From Aldrovandia affinis (taxonomy: Eukaryota; Chordata; Actinopteri; Notacanthiformes; Halosauridae), in the NCBI GenBank assembly GCA_029706075.1, contig JAINUG010000085.1, positions 3,592,892 to 3,656,891 on the forward strand: a DNA stretch of 64,000 nt. Direction: 5' to 3'. Position numbers and translations under genes: made by a program. Positions 49,776 through 61,000 of this stretch are shown in pieces (position 1 is the stretch's first letter; every line of letters begins with the position of its first letter). The notes beneath the pieces are model-generated. The model did no database searches and was not told the origin of the DNA. It saw nothing but the letters and a program-made list of their open reading frames with translations.

Positions 49776-51095
49776 ACAAGACATTCACATAAGACTAATA
49801 TGTGTCCACATGTATCTCTGTTGGTGTGTATACACTCGCTTATATGGAAGGTGTGTTAAATCAAGGACCCTCTCTTAACAAGGGTTGATTGTTCTGCAGG
49901 GGGTTGAGATTCAACATGCTGGCCATTATAATTTCATTTACATACTTTCTGTATGTTTCCTTTTGTATGTGCTCTTTCTTGTTTTGTTTTTTACTCTTGG
50001 TTATATATATTTTTTAATTTATTGTCAAATTTACTTTGAAATGTCATTACACTACATAAATCGTGAACAGAACAAGTCATATAGCAGAACTTCTAAAGTG
50101 ACACATATTTTCCTAAAAAAAATTAAAATATATATACATGTGTATATAAATATATATTTTTACAACACATACAGCTTGGGAACTGTTACAGTACATAGTT
50201 TTTTTTTTTTTTTTTTTTTCTTCAACATGAGTTTAAGAAAAATGATTGTTCCATTGTGTGCAGATCCAGTTAGTGTCCTATGGTTTGGTGTCAGGTATGA
50301 GATGAAAGAGGGTTACATGCATTTGGATTTGCAAAGCAAATGGTGAGAGGCACCTTAATTTGTCAGTGCTTAGATACAATTCACAACCTGTCTTTCATAG
50401 TCAAGCAGGACACTCAACAGTTACTAAACGTCCAAATTAAGCTTGGTTAGCACCTGCTTTGTTTTTCTTTAAGAAGCCATATTTTCTTATATTTGTATTG
50501 TTACAAATGAAGAATTATGGGTCCGACCCAGTTAAGTTATTATTTTTTTAATTTATTTTATTTTATTTATTGAATGCAAGTATGTCAGATAGTTTGGAGT
50601 TTTATTCAACTCAAGATAGAATCAGCTTTCCAGTTAAGGTCTTTTAATTAGACTTAAATACCAACCATTTCTTGTCTTTAAGGAATGTGTGGGTTTCCAT
50701 TTTCTATGCAGTTAGTGTTAACACAACGTCTTAAAACAGTATTCAAATATTGACGAATCAAAGGAAGGTTCATTTAATGTTTTTTTATTATCATCGACTG
50801 ATGTGAACAGTTTTCTTGCTTTTAAAATATTTTAAGAGATCCACCTGATTATTGTTACTTATTATGGCTAAGAGATTACTCAGGCAAATATTTTGTGTGA
50901 AAACAGCCAGTATTATGAACGTCATCACCATACCCTCTGATTGATGTCAGTGCAGTTTAAACTGCAAGTCAAACCCAGAACTTAAATCTAGAACATTGGC
51001 ATTTAATACCTTAATTGGGGTAGATATATGCATTTTATATACATTGTAGCATTTTGTAAATATTTTTTAATAAAAGGTACAAAATATGGACAACC
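49776..51095 (+). other. cdca4: cdca4 3' UTR
   Basis: AT-rich sequence after the TAA stop with no other gene. It includes a T run (50200-50219) and many A/T-rich blocks such as ATTTTTTAATTTATT. The first strong AATAAA, with TTTTGTAAATATTTTTT just upstream, is at 51069-51074. A 1.3-kb UTR is inferred from that signal. Confidence 0.55.
51069..51074 (+). terminator. cdca4: Candidate cdca4 poly(A) signal
   Basis: AATAAA followed about 25 bases later by a TTGTCTTGTC-type GU-rich block. Its position agrees with the end of the AT-rich UTR character. Confidence 0.55.
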
Positions 51096-51924
51096 TGACT
51101 TGTCTTGTCACTGCCCCCCCCTTCAAAAAAACAAACCTCAATATTCTTGCAGTTGCCTGCATGAGCTTTTTCTTTTAAGAACAAATTGTGTGCAATTGTT
51201 AAAAGCAGTAACGTTAACCAGGACTGACATGCATTACCTGATAAATTGTTCTAAATGAACACACACTGTTGGTTCTTCAAATTAATGGGCTTATTTCAAT
51301 TCTTAACACTTAAATACAAAACCACAAACCTTTCACTTAAGAACGTTGCAAAGTAAAGTCACTTTGGGTAGTGATTGAGGTTTACTCTTATTTTGATAAT
51401 GACAGTTGCTACTATTTTTTCTTGTCCTGTCGTCATTTCAGAGAATTTAACCTAAAGGCAGGAGCAGAACAGAATGTAATAGACACACAAATGACTCCAT
51501 AAATTAACACAAAGGTAAGTTATGTGTCATTACTTGCGTTAGGCTATCACACAAATTTGGTTAAGATTTAGGAGAGGGGAACGTAACGTTGGGTGGATGT
51601 TGATGGCAGAATGTGCCCCGTGCCCTTTAATCTTATCCACGCTTGTTTAGATCCCAGTACAATTGCACTATAACTAGCTACACGGTACCCGAAATTCCCT
51701 GCCTTGATGTTAATATTTATGTTTCTCAACTTTTGCAAAGGCTGATGCAATGTCAATTCAATCCCAATAACGCGACTGGTGTCTGAAGCCCACCCCACTA
51801 CCAAACACGGAAATCAGGCGAATACAAGTGATTTCGTAACGGTAAAAACTAGTGTAAATTGTCATGTTGTCAGTGAGCCGATGAACACATAAAAAAAAAC
51901 TGAAAGGGAGCGGCAAAAAACGAA

Positions 51925-52468
51925 ATAACCAATCAAACATGGTTACCAGGCGGGCTTAGTTTTCATTTGTCCAATCAGGGTTCCTCCACCTGCCATCCTT
52001 CAATCAGCTGAGCGTCGTTCCCGCAGATTCTGCCGTTTAGTTGTCGGAGTTGTTGCTTTGCTTTTTAGGCACTTCATATGACTAAAACGATGGACGTGAT
52101 ATATAGATTTAAGAATGGTAAATCACTCAAAGTCCATTTTAATTAAAGTTAGCTATACAAAATATTTAAAAAAAAATCAAGACAGGGAAATGTAGAAAGT
52201 ATTGAGGTAAGGCTATATAGCTACAGTAGCTAGCTAGCTATTTTGTATTATTTGTGTAACGGTAACGTTAGCCAGTTGGAGAGATGGCAATAGTAACGTT
52301 ACTACGTTTAGTTTTGCTTATGGGATAATGAAACGGGGCAAAGCTTGTATATTTCTACAAGACATCGATGCGAAGAAAAAACGGATCTGGAACGACAATG
52401 TGCCGACTAAATGCCGACACAAGCGGGAAGAAAGTTGACCAGCGCGGAGATGCCCTTTCTTCATCAAG
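51925..52468 (+). promoter_or_regulatory. Orphan CCAAT-rich promoter with first-exon donor
   Basis: Three CCAAT/CAATCA boxes (AACCAATCA near 51927, TCCAATCAGGG near 51970, TTCAATCAGCTG near 52000) precede a CpG-bearing stretch. A donor-like CATCAAG|GTAGCT follows at 52468. Between them, 52327-52437 is a 36-codon open frame (MKRGKACIFLQDIDAKKK then RIWNDNVPTK). I do not recognise it, and it stops before the donor, so the exon is more likely 5' UTR. No matching downstream exon was found in the following 10 kb. Confidence 0.4.
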
Positions 52469-54095
52469 GTAGCTAGCTGACTGTACTGTGCTCGGGAGCT
52501 GCTAACGTTTTTTTGTTTATTATACATGTAGGAGATCGGCTGCCTATTTCGACAGATAGCATTATTAGCGAATGCATTTTGTTGGAGCTACTGTTGTTTG
52601 TCATCGAGATGTTCAGTTCAACTCCAAAGTAACGTTGCATAACTAGCTTATCTAACTTAGCTACATCGGCTTTCATTGTTGCTTGAACTAGAACATCGTG
52701 TCAGTAACGGTAATGTTAGTGAGCAGAAAACGGTGTCAGTAAACTTGCTCTTGTCTTGGATTCGTATCGAGGGCTTCCTCGCAGCAACTTCTCTAACTTA
52801 CCCAACGAACGTTACCTTGCTAGCAGGTTAAATTGATTGCCAGGATAGCAACCAGATAGATTAGAGTTGAAACGAACATGTCATTATACAATAGAACTAA
52901 GTATAGAGGTAACTAGCCATCTTTCATGTTATTATTTTACTTTATTGTGGCTGGATCAGTAGTAAACGTAAGCGTTGATTGATTCTTTATGAAGCCATGC
53001 AGCCGAATTGCTTGTTGTGAATGATGTAGGGGAAACCAGAAATGTATAGTGAGTTTGACAGCACATGCAGAACTTGTTGTTCATGCCAAGTTCGTATGTT
53101 CGCTGTTGTTAATGGAAGTACATTCCGTTTCATTTCCCCAAATAAAGGCATGGAAATATTTGCGATGAGTCCAGCTAACATAACCTAACTATCTGAATCC
53201 ATGGTGTGACAGCCATATTATCGTGATGCTTTAGTCATTTTTAGTTAGACCTATTGCGGTAGTTTTACTCAGTGTACGGCTACAATTTCTAAGTCATTAT
53301 ATGCTATACTCAATACATGCCCTAAAGTTTTGATTGGCTATTGTAGGTGAAAGCGAGTTTTTGTACTTCACAGATATTTAGAGATTTTGTCTATTTCTGA
53401 AGTGGCACCCTTTATCGTTGACTCGGGGGTATCTGTATATGAGCCTTGTTGCTGTACTTGGAATATAATGCTCTTCATCCCTTGTTTACAATGAACTTCT
53501 CTCTCTGCTGTCACAGAACTGGTCATCCTTGCAGATTATTTGTTCCAGTGTACCGTTATCACAGATATACTGATGTGCTGTGACAGACATTTCATTTATT
53601 TATCTTTACAATTACACTGGATGACCAGTCTTATTGGAAATAATATCTTGGATTTTTGCAGTTTTATTTAGCTTTCCTTTTGAATGTATAGTATGACTGT
53701 TATGTGTTGTGTCAGTGGAGGAGCAGGGCTCCTCTGAAGTTGAAGACAGTCATCCCCAAGATGGGCCTCTGACTTGAATGAATGAATGACCTGGTAACTT
53801 TACATAAATACATGTACACGTGGATAAAAATGTATGAACCCTCCAAATTAAGAGATGGGAGTGAGACCAATGCAGAAAAGAGGACTGTCACAGAACAATG
53901 ATTGAGCATGAGACAAAATGGAATGCAATGATCTTTGTATCCCTGTTATTTATTTTAAAGAAAAGACAAAACTTAAATCCACTGGTTTGGATATTGCTTT
54001 TCCTCCAGTGGACGTTTTTCTGTTCTGTGTGGCTCCAGAGCAGCGTTGAAAACTCACACTCAGAAGAGTAAAGGAGAAGGGAAAGGAAATTGGGT

Positions 54096-54125
54096 CGCTT
54101 TGGATAAAAGCGTCTGCTAAATGAC
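54096..54125. repeat. Reverse copy of the AGCAGACGC...TTATCC block
   Basis: TTTGGATAAAAGCGTCTGCT followed by AAATGA is the reverse complement of the common fish block TTTAGCAGACGCTTTTATCCAAA. The upstream 53.9-54.1 kb may belong to the same element. No ends were defined. Confidence 0.55.
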
Positions 54126-54775
54126 ATATATATGTATTTTCTGAATATCCAATGGCTGGAATTATTTTTTGGTTCTGTGACTAGGCCAATTGTATGACTT
54201 TTAGGCAGCAATATCATTCAAGAAGTACTATTTAAAAAAAAAATCATTTGTTGTGCTTTAAAGGTAACATTATTGTGTTTATTATAATTAAGTAATCATT
54301 AGGGGTGCACCGATATATCTGACTGCAATCGGTTTATCGGCCGATAAAATAAAATTTACCGATGGCAGTGGCCAATAATTATCCATCAGTTTGTGTTGCG
54401 TCAATCTGGTCTAAATGGTCAAACTTTAATGGAATGGCCGCTCTTTTATTTACAGGCTAAACTGACTGAAACAACACCTAATTTACTCCTCTGGCAATGC
54501 TGTGATTGACTAGCTATCACAAGCACTCTGGCACTCCATGCAGTCTTGCACAAGATCCACGCTAGAGCTGGGCGATATGGCCCAAAATACTTCGATAACG
54601 ATAGTGAAACGATCATTTGTCTGCGGAAAAAAGCTGAGTATATACAGATATTCAAACACAACTTAATTTAACATTTAATGCTTGTATGTTTGGTAGGGTT
54701 TCAAGCATAATTTAAAGTGTAAAGTTTGCACTTTGTGTAAACAAATACAAAAATGTATATTTTTTATTTATTTAT

Positions 54776-55010
54776 GTATATAGCACCTTTCCAGCAACAC
54801 AGCACAAAGTGCTTCACAAAAAAGGGATTAAAATAAAAGCCCAAAAATAGACAGAGCATAAATAAGAATATAAAAATAATAAAAACGAATTAAAATACAA
54901 AACAAAGGTTAAAAGGTTGTAAAAGCAAGTCTGTAAAAGTATGTTTTTAAAAGAGGACACTGAAACAGCTGTTCTAGTATCTACTGGAAGGCTGTTCCAG
55001 AGTCTAGGAG
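54776..55010. repeat. Interspersed repeat with ATAGCACCTTTCCAGCAACA block
   Basis: ATATAGCACCTTTCCAGC, CACAAAGTGCTTCACAA and AAGGCTGTTCCAGAGTCTAG are blocks I recognise from fish interspersed repeats of unknown class. The match to memory is qualitative. It runs into the BED-finger remnant to its right. Confidence 0.5.
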
Positions 55011-55036
55011 CTTTGATAGAGAAAGCTTGGTCACCT

Positions 55037-55285
55037 TTAGTTTTTCAACCTAGACTCCGGAACAGCCAGCAGAAAAACTGCCTTTTTGCATCTGCATATG
55101 ATTTTTTGCTTGCTGTTGCCTCTTTTTTTTGTTATACATTCTTCATATTCCTTTTCGTGATAACTTATCAAATGATGTAACAGATCAGACGTATTCCAGT
55201 CTGCCACCAGGACCGCTTTGTTACAGTGCTTGCAGAGCACTCCTCCTTTCTGCTCTTCAGCTTGTTTATAACCAAAGTAACCCAA
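55037..55285 (-). pseudogene. BED zinc-finger remnant (hAT-type transposase N-terminus), minus strand
   Basis: The frame reads FGYKQAEEQKGGVLCKHCNK, then AVLVADWNTSDLLHHLISYH. C-x2-C followed by H-x4-H with the NTSDLLHHL core is the BED-finger pattern of hAT transposases and ZBED proteins. Nothing of the catalytic or dimerisation region follows, so it is a remnant and not a host ZBED gene. Confidence 0.75.
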
Positions 55286-55420
55286 CGAAACTGGCCTTTC
55301 TTAGGGACTAAACTCTGTTCGTCTTCAAGGCTGGCTGTGATTGGCTGTGTTGTTTGTTGGTTGGAAAAAGGCCAAAACGAATGCAGGAACTATTGTCCTC
55401 CGTGCAACAATGTTATAGCC

Positions 55421-56180
55421 CAGGTCTTCTCAAAGTCCGGACCGAACCCCAAATCAATCCGGACAGAGTGTCAAATTAGTACATTAGTAAATGTAAAAGT
55501 ACATTTTACATTTACATTTTAAGCATTTAGCAGACGCTCTTATCCAGAGCGACTTACAAGATGTGCATTAATACAAGGTAAGAACAATCAAAGTTAGCGT
55601 ACAAGATCAGTGCAGTAAAACGGCAAAAGACATCATTGCAGGCGTCTGCGTATCATACCTGTAACATTGGGGAAGAAAAGGTTAGTGGGTTTTTTAATGT
55701 CAATAAAAATGTTAAAATGTTATGTAGGAATATTTTTCCTCCTTGTATCCGAAAGCGTGCAACGCGTTGCTAGTGTGATTGAACATGCAGACATTTGTAG
55801 CTGAAACGCATTGCAGACCGCAAGTCAAAATTCATAAGTGTACCTTTAATTAAAAAGAGTCGGCTCTGGCCGGGAGCGCCACCAGGGGCGGCGATTGGCT
55901 GTCCGCCCCAGGGAGGGGGGAGGAAAGCCGACATGACGTTCGCTGCGCATAAGAGTGGCCCTGTAGTACCGGGTTAAGGTCGACGGCTTGGCGAGTGCCG
56001 TCTCGGAGGAGGAGTTACTTCACCTTCGTCACTACCGGTCGCAGGACTACGGCAGCGAACTCACATTACTAGGGGGGGATTGACATAAAAATAACGGGTC
56101 TAATTGGCTACCAAATTGGGAGAAAACAGGATAAAATCTGAAACTAAATACAAAATAAATTAAAAGTTTGAGTACCCCTG
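55421..56180. mobile_element. hAT non-autonomous element with perfect 8-bp target duplication
   Basis: Termini CAGGTCTTCTCAAAGTCCGG at the left, and TTTGAGTACCCCTG at the right, are imperfect inverted repeats of the hAT CAGGGGTTCTCAAA type. The direct repeat TTATAGCC occurs at 55413-55420 and 56181-56188, the 8-bp length hAT transposases make. The 760-bp interior has no transposase. It holds an AGCAGACGCTCTTATCCAGAGC block (55530) and a SINE family A copy (55853-56145). It is inserted into older hAT debris. Confidence 0.9.
55853..56145 (+). mobile_element. 5'-truncated SINE (family A) inside a hAT element
   Basis: It starts at GAGTCGGCTCTGGCCGGGAG without the tRNA-like head. It continues through GGCGGCGATTGGCTGTCCGC, GTTCGCTGCGCATAAGAGTG and GAGTGCCGTCTCGGAGGAGG to the tail GGCTACCAAATTGGGAGAAA. 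The A-rich AATACAAAATAAATTAAAAG follows. Its body is among the least diverged in the window. Confidence 0.85.
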
Positions 56181-56307
56181 TTATAGCCTATCGCAGTCAT
56201 CAACATTTGTAAATTTGCCACAGTTGATAATTTAAATTACGATAACTGTGTAAAATCTGGTAATTGCCATGCCATGCTGTTTTTGTTGACACTGTCAAGC
56301 GAAGAAA

Positions 56308-56496
56308 ATGTCGGCTGTGTGGGCGCACTACAAGGTGTCGGAGAAAGACAACCGATTTGCTATTTGTAACAAATGCTCCAGTGAGATTTCAAGAGGAGGC
56401 AACTCAAGCAAGGATTTTAATACATCAAATCTGATCAGTCATTTACAAGTAAGACATGTAGCACAGTACAGCAAGTATATGAAAGAATTACAATAA
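56308..56496 (+). pseudogene. BED zinc-finger remnant (hAT-type transposase N-terminus), plus strand
   Basis: The frame from the ATG reads VWAHYKVSEKDNRFAICNKC, then SSEISRGGNSSKDFNTSNLI and SHLQVRH. W, C-x2-C, the NTSNL core and H-x4-H make a complete BED finger of 62 codons that then stops. The short length and surrounding hAT debris argue for a transposase start whose catalytic part is lost. A small domesticated protein is a less likely alternative. Confidence 0.75.
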
Positions 56497-57375
56497 AATC
56501 TGTTCCATACATTTGTATGATTGAATTTGTGCTCATTGAAAAGTATAATGTAGGGCAGAATTATTATTTTTTTGTCAGCGCACAAATGGGACAATAAATA
56601 ATAAATTATCGGTATCGCCTGATTGTGTTATTTGAATTATCGGTCCAGAATTTTCATATCGGTAACCATAATAATGATCATATAATGACATGTTTAAACA
56701 TTTAATATCCCCAACACTCCCCCAGAATTTTGCCAGAATTCCCATCCCTAAATAGAATGAATCTTTTCATTGGTGATAAAAGAATTAGTCACGTTAAATT
56801 ATGAAAATCACAGGAATGAATTAAACAAATAGTTGAACCATGCTCTGTTCACATCAAATTTGTAATGTGATTATAAGTGGAGTGCACTTTTACAATGATG
56901 TGTGGCCTAACAGCTTCTTAGAGAATATATGGAGACAGAGCCAATGTGTTGTCAGTTCTGCTGATCAGTCTCATGGTATAACGTTAGACGGGCTGAGACT
57001 GCAGACTGAGAAATTTGAATTCCTGTTGGACACAAAATGAAGTTGCAGGTTGGATGGAGATTCCTGTTGTGCTTGGTCTCAGCTCTCTGCCCCACACCAA
57101 GCAGGTATCTCTGGTGCCTGACGGGGTGACTAACTTCTTGTCATGAGGGTGACTCACTCATTTTGGGGACTGTATTCACGTGTGGTTCATTACCACCTGA
57201 CAATGACGGAACAGTCCTTCTAAAGATAAGACAGTCCACCAAGTCCTCTATCCAGCCAGTCGGCCTATTACTCAGATCCAAGCCCACTGATCAATGAAAT
57301 TTCCACTCTCTCCCTCCCCCCCTACTCTCTCACTCCCCCTCCACTCTTTCTCTATCCTTTGCCTGCCTTCTGCTC

Positions 57376-57397
57376 CACACACACACACACACACACC
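57376..57397. repeat. CA microsatellite
   Basis: An (AC)n run within a pyrimidine-rich stretch. 56.7-57.9 kb holds no gene that I recognise. Confidence 0.85.
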
Positions 57398-57884
57398 CCA
57401 TGCCGTTGAGATTCAGGCCCTCTCTGGGGCCTTTTCCGCCTGGCAGATAGCTTGTTTTTTCACTACCCTGCTTAGAATCAGAAAATGGTGTACTGTACTT
57501 CTTTATCGCCGAGAGGAACGGGTTTTCTACATGCGACCATATTGTCTCTTTCAATGCTGATGTATGGGAGCAGTGTGGAAATCAAGGAACAGTGTTTTCT
57601 GAAAGTTTCAGCAAGGATTTATTTGGATGCAAATGATGAATGAAAAATAAATAAATCTGACTTTCCACAAATATTTAAATGTAATTCCAAAAAAGCAGAG
57701 CACTCTAGCCTTTCAACCTGTGCCTGGGCCTATACGTCACTATGGATATATGAAACCATCTTGATTCCCTTAAACCCCACGCAAAGTATGAAGAGTGTCT
57801 TTGAACTCTGGATCCTATCAAATGTAAAAAAGGAGCAAAAAATGGACATTCAGAGAGGGGAGAGAGTGAGTTTTTTTAATATTT

Positions 57885-58035
57885 TATTTTGTTTCTGATT
57901 TTATCCCATTTTTCTCCCAATTTGGTTGCTATTTTTACGTCAATCCCCCTAAAAATGGACATAAAACCAAGTGCAGAGAGGGGGAGAAGAGTGCTCCCTC
58001 CCCCTCCCTGATCGCCGCCCCCTGGTGGTGCACAG
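57885..58035 (-). mobile_element. Internally deleted SINE (family A) copy
   Basis: The tail blocks TTTCTGATTTTATCCC and TTTTCTCCCAATTTGGTTGC are intact. The body is reduced to CCCTCCCCCTCCCTGATCGC followed by CGCCCCCTGGTGGTG. Head and middle are missing. Flanking AAAAATGGACAT copies (57837-57848 and about 57951) and two GAGAGGGG blocks suggest the locus was also rearranged locally. Confidence 0.7.
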
Positions 58036-58039
58036 GTTT

Positions 58040-61000
58040 TAACAATGCAGAGGGTGAAGTCTGCGGGCCGAGGAGGAAGATGGAACAGAGAATATTGTCA
58101 CAGGCTTGGAAGGTTCCGCCAAAGTCATAATAAGACTGGAATGTAAGGAAGAAATGTGATCTGACACCCACAGCTTTTGCACCATGCTGCTGGTCACTAT
58201 GTTTTTTGTGCTGACATTGTGTCATGTAATTTCTAAATGATTATTTAGTATTCAGTAGTGTTCAGTTACAAATGTCATGTACCCTTCTTATCCATCTGTA
58301 AATATAAGAAAATATGATCCACAATATTAGCCAAAAATTCAAGCAGTTACCTATTTGTTCTGAAACAACTTTTAAGAATTGTAACAGTAGCACATTTCCA
58401 TTAAGGAATTGATTGGAGAAAGGTAGTGGACCGTACTTTTGCTCAGGCTGTGTGGTACAGAATCAATTAGCAAATTCACCTCCAGTAGGGGGCTAAAATT
58501 CACCCATTCACTCTGGTTTCACATTAGCTGCAGTATCTGTATTCTGAGTGCCAACAGATGCACATATTAATGGTAGAAAGATGGTAGCACTCAATTACTT
58601 TGCCGAAGGGTACACACAGTAGTACTGCAACTAGAATGAAAAAACTCAAAAACTTTAACACTGGAGCAAATTCTACCTTATTTCCAGCACTGCCAAACTA
58701 TCAGATCCCCCTTCGCTTTAGTGTGAAAAGGGTCCAGCCTGCAGCTTAGCTGGCACATAGCCAGCTTTCTGAAGCCAGCAGTCACACTACTTTGAAGGTG
58801 GTTTAAATCCAGCTACAAGTTGGCAATTTTGTAGTGTGAATGGAGCTGACGCATCGCCGCCATTACTATGCTGTAACCACTGGAGCAAAAATGAGGCATC
58901 ACAAACACAAAAAGAGCTCAAAAAATCTGTATACCCTTTTATATTATATATATTTGTGATATACCTGTAGCTACCAATATATCCTATGGATACCATTCAG
59001 GACATTCAATGTTACACACTTCCTTTGATCCCTTCACTTGGAATGAACACTCCACACGGCGCTACAAGAGAGGAGACGTTTCAAGCTAGAGGAGTGAGTG
59101 AGATGAGGGATGGAGCAGCATGAATGGGAATGAACCGTCTTTACCGTCATCTACACTGTGACACGCTGAAGTGCACAATGAGAAAGAAGTGGATTATGGA
59201 TTGTTTATGATAACCATAGCAATGGTATTTATACGTTGCCACTCTAGATCAAGTTGTTGTGCAGTCTGAGCACATGGAACATTGCAATATATTTAATAAA
59301 CACCAAGCAAATTACAACAGGGTGTCAATCACGTCCCAAAACAATCCTTCACAGTCATATTTCAAGGGTTCAATGACTCAAACTAGCTTCTGCAGTCCTT
59401 TAGCTAGCCAGCTAGCTCCTACTTCCATCTAGCTAGCTCAGAACCATCCATGCTTCAATAAAAATATAAATTTCTCCTAAAGTTTTGTTGGACACAATAT
59501 TTGAATATGTAAGCATACAATTTTGTATAATTAGTTTGCTAGTTATCCTTTAGGTAGATGCACTAGCTAAACTTGTTTTTCCCCAAACAAAAACAGAATA
59601 TTCCCATACATGGACTTAAATTAACAACATCAGCAAAATCATTATGTGGGCTTGTTACTCTTGTTTTTGTAGATTTCCACACAACGAATTCCACCATTCA
59701 TTTACAGGACCTTTCTGAGCCTTGCTAGAGCATTGCAAAAATGTATGGGCTATGCCCTTGCATTGAAGTGATGTTTTTGTAGAAAACATAAGGGTTTGCA
59801 CTTCATAATTGAATGCTCACGATCGCAACCGTCTCAGTGGGGATTCCTCCAAGTGAGAGAAGCGAGTATGCATATTTAGTGGATTGTACTGCCGGCATCA
59901 TGTTTGGTTCAAATGCATGCTTAGCCATCTGTATCTTAGCCAAATGCTGTCCCTTTTGCCTTCTCACAGCTTCATATAGTCTCCCGACTCCTTAGGCCAG
60001 CAGTTCACCTTGTGACTATCGGAGGCTCAACAGAGTGACCGTTCTTCAGGATGAATTAGCATTTTAGTGTTATTCAGGACTCATATTACATCTGCCCACA
60101 CGGTCCCAACAGGATCTCTTACTGAGTCTGGGCGAGAAGAACAAAGCACTCTCAGGAGGAGGATTGATTTTTTTCAAATAAATTTCAAGGTTATTTTTCA
60201 CATTTTAATAGGTAGACAAAAACAAGAATAGTTACCACAGACTTTAGCCAAGTGTTAGACTTTGCAATTCTGTCCAAACAATGTATTTTGGTTTATTGTA
60301 TGATACTAGGTTTACCTCAATCAGGTCCATCTCTTCCTTATCATTGATTTGTATTTGCCTTTTTTCTCACAAAATAAATGCAGAATCAAACGAATGATAT
60401 TATAAAGTGAATGCATTACTAGAAGGTAGAATGGCGCCCTCCACCCCCAATATACACATATGTGCACATAGCTTGTATAATTTCAAATTGCTCAGGGATT
60501 TGAAGAATTTTACATGTACAATCTCGACAGACAGCCACCATAGTCTCCCTTATGCTTCCAATACCTAGACTGACCCCACAGGTTCTGACAAAAGTCTCAT
60601 CTGGAGTCATTGGCCTTAAATGTAAATCCATGCACATCTTGCCCTCACATATATTGCCTTTGTACATGTTAATGCCCAATACACCTGCATCAATAGTAAG
60701 TAAGTGTGAATCACCTTTTGTGGTATCCATGTTGACTTGCAGTAATACACAGTGGTAAAAGTGTTACATCTGGTTAGCCCTCTCAGGCACAATTCTTCAT
60801 ATAATGGTGTAAAAGAGCAATTTCACATTTTATCAATTTTTGGAAAATAATTATGTCCCAAAGCAGAATATTGTTTTTAATGAGTGTGATTCTGTGAATT
60901 TATCCATATGTTATATTCTGTTCATTTATATTGCATTAGACCTACTCTGAAGGATGTAGTAAGAACAAACTAACATAAACATAACAAACAATCTTTCAGC

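Larger units (their letters stand above)
54303..56670. mobile_element. Composite of degraded hAT elements
   Basis: Two hAT-like left ends are visible: GGGGTGCACCGATATATC at 54303, and AGAGCTGGGCGATATGGCCC at about 54566. On the right, 56605-56660 has AATTATCGGTATCGCC and TTTTCATATCGGT, the ATATCGG theme reversed. Two BED zinc-finger remnants of opposite strand lie between (55037-55285 and 56308-56496). A separate complete-ended hAT element (55421-56180) is inserted among them. At least two older elements appear nested. Exact borders cannot be drawn by eye. Confidence 0.65.

Noticed and set aside
56308-56496. A host ZBED gene
   Set aside because: Only the BED finger is present, it stops after 62 codons, and hAT debris surrounds it.
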